The notes under the pieces were generated by a model that was not told the origin of the DNA, searched no databases, and saw only the letters and a program-made list of their open reading frames with translations. The position numbers were made by a program, and so were the translations under genes. Below are positions 7,031 to 9,722 of a stretch of DNA of 9,722 bases, in pieces. The DNA is taken from the NCBI GenBank assembly GCA_964614375.1, contig CAZTLI010000185.1, positions 1 through 9,722 on the forward strand, written 5' to 3'. This DNA comes from CAZTLI01 sp964614375. GTDB taxonomy: Bacteria > Chloroflexota > Anaerolineae > Aggregatilineales > Phototrophicaceae. How positions within the stretch are numbered: the stretch's first letter is position 1; each line of letters starts with the position of its first letter.

Positions 7031-7431
7031 CCGCTGTCCGCTACCGCATCAACCCGCCAGTCGATAACGATGCGCTCAACGCCCTCTTCGCCATGTCGTG
7101 GCCGCATCACAAGCCGATAGATTTTACGCCGGAGTTAATCCACTGCTTGCTTTATGTCTATGCCTATGTCGATGACACGTTGATCGGGTTTGTCAAGCTG
7201 GCATGGGATGGTGGCATACACACCTTCATCCTCGACACAACCGTCCATCCCGACTATCGGCGGCGGGGAATCGGGGTGCAACTGGTGCAGACGGCAGTCG
7301 AGGCCGCCCGTGAACACGACATCGAGTGGGTGCATGTCGATTATAACCCGGAGCACCACACCTTCTACGCGCAATGTGGCTTCCGCCCCACCTTAGCCGG
7401 ACTCATCAATTTGAAACGGTCATCCCCGTAA
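7027..7431 (+). CDS. GNAT-family N-acetyltransferase
   Basis: Acetyl-CoA-dependent N-acetyltransferase of 134 residues, a normal size for a single GNAT domain. The acyl-CoA-binding motif A is clear: the beta4 strand HTFILDTTVHPDY leads into RRRGIG (residues 78-83, matching R-x-x-G-x-G) and the helix VQLVQTAVEAAREH. Motif B, the beta5 strand and following helix, is WVHVDYNPEHHTFYAQCGFRPT. The acceptor cannot be predicted. The start codon overlaps the stop of the DUF5946-type gene. There is no good Shine-Dalgarno of its own, which fits translational coupling. Its 3' end overlaps that of the convergent UDG-like gene by 12 nt, so there is no room for a dedicated terminator between them. Confidence 0.9.
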   Translation: MTAVRYRINPPVDNDALNALFAMSWPHHKPIDFTPELIHCLLYVYAYVDDTLIGFVKLAWDGGIHTFILDTTVHPDYRRRGIGVQLVQTAVEAAREHDIEWVHVDYNPEHHTFYAQCGFRPTLAGLINLKRSSP

Positions 7432-8058
7432 TAACATCGCCCGTAAGCCCGCGACAAAATCGTTCTTGCCACCCTGCGCCGGATGCCGCACCTTCTGACA
7501 GTCGATAGCCATCCCGGTCAGCGTGTCATGGGCGACATTGCCCACCGCAATCACCGTCTTGAATGCGAACAGATCGAGAATATCGCGCAGGAAGGTCGCG
7601 CCGCGTTCGGTTTCGGCTTTGCGCGGCTTGCGATTGGTCAGGGGTTGGTCGGGTTTGTGGGGATGGAACGGGAATGTGTTCCAGATGAAGGGGAAAAGGC
7701 CGATGTCCGCCAGTGTCTGCCAGACAATGGTCGCGCTCTGTTCGCCGTAAATGCGTTCAAAACCGGGATCGTGTGTGTTTTGATAGCCATTGCCTGCGCC
7801 GAACAGACCGTCAATACCCTCTAACAGAATTTTGCGGCTGGTCACAGGCACACCCGTAATGCGGCAGCCACGATACCCCGGCGCTTCCATCACCATCAGC
7901 GTATCGGGTTGGCGTGCGAGACCTTGTTGAAGATACAACAGGAGATTTTCACGACGGATCGTGTTGTTGGGGTCATCGCCCGCATATTCGTTATAGGCGT
8001 CGGATTCTGTCGGCGTTGTGGCAAGCCGCGCAATGATAGATTGGGGTTGGATGGGCAT
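7420..8058 (-). CDS. Uracil-DNA-glycosylase superfamily protein
   Basis: Predicted DNA glycosylase of 212 residues, which would remove uracil or another damaged base from DNA as the first step of base-excision repair. Landmarks: NEYAG and RRENLLLYLQ near the N-terminus; the first active-site motif MEAPGYRGCRITGVPVTS (residues 57-74), matching the GEAPG...G.PF pattern of family-4-like enzymes; a central WNTFPFHPHKP; AVGNVAHDTL (171-180); and a final HPAQGG (192-197) in the place of the usual His-Pro-Ser motif. Only two cysteines occur (65 and 187), so the four-cysteine iron-sulfur cluster of classical family 4 and 5 enzymes is absent. AAAGGAA lies about 10 nt before the ATG. The gene begins 23 nt after the Nudix stop on the same strand, probably one operon. 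Substrate choice is unproven. Confidence 0.85.
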   Translation of the reverse strand: MPIQPQSIIARLATTPTESDAYNEYAGDDPNNTIRRENLLLYLQQGLARQPDTLMVMEAPGYRGCRITGVPVTSRKILLEGIDGLFGAGNGYQNTHDPGFERIYGEQSATIVWQTLADIGLFPFIWNTFPFHPHKPDQPLTNRKPRKAETERGATFLRDILDLFAFKTVIAVGNVAHDTLTGMAIDCQKVRHPAQGGKNDFVAGLRAMLLRG

Positions 8059-8081
8059 TGCGTGTCGATTCCTTTAATACA

Positions 8082-8558
8082 TCACGCTGTCGAGTCGAGC
8101 AGTGCCAGCAAACCAACGGGATACAGCGGCGGCGCGTCATCGCCCCGAAAATCGTCCAGCGATTTCCACACGGCGACATACAACAGCTTCATGTCCGCTT
8201 CCCACCCTTCGACACGGATGTCATCGGCATTAATCGCCTCATCGACAAATGCGCCATCATACACCCGCACGATTTCATGACCCATCGCGCCTTCAAAGGT
8301 GAAGATATTTTCCAGCGTACCCAGATAGCGCAGGTCGCGCACAGGCTGATTGAGTTCTTCCAGCAGTTCGCGCTGGATACAGGCTTCGGCATATTCCCCG
8401 AATTCAATCGCGCCGCCGATAGGTCGATAGAAGGTCTGGTCTTTCACACGGTCATGCCCTTCCGCCACAAAAATCTTGTCGCCGCGCCGGAAGACACAAA
8501 TCGCCAGCGGACGAATACGGGGCTTTTTCTTCTTTTTCTTATCCTTCTTCTTGCCCAT
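8082..8558 (-). CDS. Nudix hydrolase with poly-lysine N-terminus
   Basis: Pyrophosphohydrolase of 158 residues acting on a nucleoside diphosphate linked to another moiety; the exact substrate is unknown. The Nudix box begins at GGAIEFGE and runs to RELLEELN: Gly49, Glu55, Arg63, Glu64, Glu67 and Glu68 fit G-x5-E-x7-R-E-U-x-E-E, with Leu for Ile and Asn at the usual Gly. The Arg-Pro-Ile-Gly-Gly lead-in is also standard. Residues 3-12 hold nine lysines, a basic tail not needed for the fold. The ATG at 8558 is preferred to the GTG at 8570 because TGGGAG lies 5 nt upstream, inside the longer version. The adjacent downstream UDG-like gene suggests a role in cleaning the nucleotide pool or in repair, but many Nudix enzymes act elsewhere. 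A terminator hairpin sits only 15 nt upstream of the start codon. Confidence 0.92.
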   Translation of the reverse strand: MGKKKDKKKKKKPRIRPLAICVFRRGDKIFVAEGHDRVKDQTFYRPIGGAIEFGEYAEACIQRELLEELNQPVRDLRYLGTLENIFTFEGAMGHEIVRVYDGAFVDEAINADDIRVEGWEADMKLLYVAVWKSLDDFRGDDAPPLYPVGLLALLDSTA

Positions 8559-8572
8559 ATCTGCTCCCACAC

Positions 8573-8601
8573 AAAAAAGACAGCCCTATCAGGACTGCCT
8601 T
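8573..8601 (-). terminator. Intrinsic terminator after amt, in the Nudix leader
   Basis: Read on the minus strand, GGCAGTCC (8599-8592) pairs with GGGCTGTC (8586-8579) around a TGATA loop, with two G-U pairs and two more A-T pairs outside, followed by six T (8578-8573). This is a good rho-independent terminator for amt, 77 nt past its stop. It ends just before the Nudix Shine-Dalgarno. Confidence 0.8.
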
Positions 8602-8607
8602 ATTATA
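8602..8607 (-). promoter_or_regulatory. Perfect TATAAT -10 upstream of Nudix
   Basis: The minus strand reads TATAAT at 8607-8602, next to the hairpin. A transcript would start within or at the edge of the terminator stem and give a leader of about 40 nt. The -35 is poor: TTGGTC lies 21 nt upstream and no better hexamer is at 17-18 nt. The 8602-8677 spacer holds nothing else that I recognise. Confidence 0.4.
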
Positions 8608-8677
8608 CACACGATAACATTGTATGCTGACCAATCGCGCAATCCTGCTGCCCGATTGTCAATCGCCCCGACGTTCG

Positions 8678-9722
8678 TTAGTCGCCAGCGCCAGATGGTG
8701 CTTCTTCGGGGAAGGGCAGGACATCAGGCCAGACAGTGGCGCTGTGTTCGTGTACGTCGATGCCGACTTCGGCTGCTTCTTCAGAGATACGCAGCAGACC
8801 GAGCACCTTGAGCACATAGAACATCACGAAGCTGGTCGCACCGGCCCAGATTGCGACGGCAATCACGCCGACAGCCTGCACGCCCAATTGTTCCACGCCG
8901 CCGCCGACCAGCAGACCGCCTGTGCCACCTGTTAAAGCCGGCACGCCGAACAGACCAATCGCCAGTGTGCCGAACATGCCGCAGACACCGTGTACGGAGA
9001 ATGCGCCCACCGCATCATCAACTTTCATGCGTTCGACCACCTCAACCGCCAGCACGACCAGCCCGCCCGCGAGCGCGCCGATAATGAGTGCCGACCCCGG
9101 CGCGACGAAGGCACAACCCGCCGTAATCGCGACCAGTCCCGCCAGCGACCCATTGAGCACGAAACCCAGGTCCCAGTGACCCGCACGCAGGTAAATGAAG
9201 AACATCGCGCCCAGTGCGCCCGTGCAGGCTGCCAATGTCGTATTGACCGCAACCAGACCCATGATATTGGGGTCGCCCGCGCCCAGTGTCGAGCCGACAT
9301 TGAAGCCATACCAGCCAAACCACAGGATGAATGTGCCGAGTGTGGCAATCATCAGGTTGTGTGGTCGTGGCGGACTGCCAAATACCCGTCCGTAGCGCGT
9401 GCCGACAAGAATTGCACCCATCAGCGCGATGATGCCGCCTGTTTGGTGGACGACGGTGCTGCCTGCAAAATCGAGGAAGCCCAGACCCGTCAGCCAGCCT
9501 TCGCCCTGCCAGACCCAGTGGACGACCACCGGATAGATGAACAGACCGAGCAGCACGCTGTAGATGATTTTGCCCCAGAAGGCCGTGCGTTCTGCCATCG
9601 CGCCAGTCGCAATCGTCCCGGCAGCGCCCGCGAATGCGAATTGGAAGAACCAGCCCACGAATAACGCGCCATCACCGGGATTCGTCCCATTCGCGCCATT
9701 GAGGAAGAACAGGTCAGTCCCG
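8678..9722 (-). CDS. amt: Ammonium transporter Amt (5' end outside window)
   Basis: Amt/Mep/Rh-family membrane channel for ammonium/ammonia. The frame runs off the right edge, so the start is missing and 347 codons are visible, against about 400-450 for the family. Signature segments are all present in order: FQFAFAGAAGTIATGAMAER, HWVWQGEGWL, DFAGSTVVHQTGG with the conserved pore Asp and first pore His (visible residues 84 and 92), LWFGWYGFNVGS, and DAVGAFSVHGVCG with the second pore His (visible residue 244). The two His are 152 residues apart, close to the 150 of E. coli AmtB. The cytoplasmic tail carries LLRISEEAAEVGIDVHEHS, the usual Amt ending. No PII (glnK) gene follows; a terminator and the Nudix gene come next. 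A glnK upstream of the window cannot be excluded. Confidence 0.97.
   Translation of the reverse strand, partial: GTDLFFLNGANGTNPGDGALFVGWFFQFAFAGAAGTIATGAMAERTAFWGKIIYSVLLGLFIYPVVVHWVWQGEGWLTGLGFLDFAGSTVVHQTGGIIALMGAILVGTRYGRVFGSPPRPHNLMIATLGTFILWFGWYGFNVGSTLGAGDPNIMGLVAVNTTLAACTGALGAMFFIYLRAGHWDLGFVLNGSLAGLVAITAGCAFVAPGSALIIGALAGGLVVLAVEVVERMKVDDAVGAFSVHGVCGMFGTLAIGLFGVPALTGGTGGLLVGGGVEQLGVQAVGVIAVAIWAGATSFVMFYVLKVLGLLRISEEAAEVGIDVHEHSATVWPDVLPFPEEAPSGAGD

Noticed and set aside
7420..7431. The 12-nt overlap of the GNAT and UDG-like 3' ends as a possible frameshift or misassembly
   Set aside because: Both proteins end naturally with complete domains. Short convergent overlaps are common in compact genomes.
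8990..9664. Long + strand frame opposite amt
   Set aside because: The minus strand carries every Amt signature. The + frame is an Arg/Gln/His-rich shadow of it.

Overview
The window is an ordinary-looking chromosomal segment, most likely from a Chloroflexota bacterium of the Anaerolineae type. That placement is inference. It rests mainly on a lipoprotein whose SH3-like domain is set in long Thr/Pro linkers, a style common in that group, and on the DUF5946-type protein and the non-FeS uracil-DNA-glycosylase-like protein. No rRNA, tRNA, CRISPR array, phage gene or recognisable insertion sequence was found.

Layout, left to right. A 5'-truncated amidase (+) faces a Thr/Pro-rich SH3b lipoprotein (-). 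The lipoprotein is divergent from a small exported protein with two PPC-like beta domains (+). That protein faces a TSUP-family (TauE/SafE) membrane transporter (-). The TSUP gene is divergent from a soluble two-PAS sensor histidine kinase (+), and their shared intergenic region carries candidate promoters in both directions plus an operator-like dyad at the predicted TSUP transcription start. After the kinase comes about 370 nt without a convincing gene, holding a strong 16-bp hairpin. Next is a two-gene + strand unit, a DUF5946-type putative zinc protein and a GNAT acetyltransferase, overlapping as ATGA. The rest is on the - strand: an ammonium transporter (amt, truncated by the window end), then a Nudix hydrolase and a uracil-DNA-glycosylase-like protein.

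The best-supported functional unit is Nudix plus UDG-like. The genes are 23 nt apart and both fit nucleotide-pool sanitation or base-excision repair. The junction upstream of it is compact: an intrinsic terminator for amt lies between a perfect TATAAT and the Nudix ribosome binding site, so the same hairpin may be the 5' leader of the repair operon. No response regulator accompanies the kinase and no PII gene accompanies amt within the window.

I moved four starts inward from the longest open frame because a Shine-Dalgarno, a signal peptide or a motif fits the shorter form better: the PPC-like protein (GTG at 2762), TSUP (GTG at 4364), the DUF5946 protein (ATG at 6572) and Nudix (ATG at 8558). 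I did not find a clear novel multi-gene system. The points worth checking are regulatory structures and a few unusual protein features.
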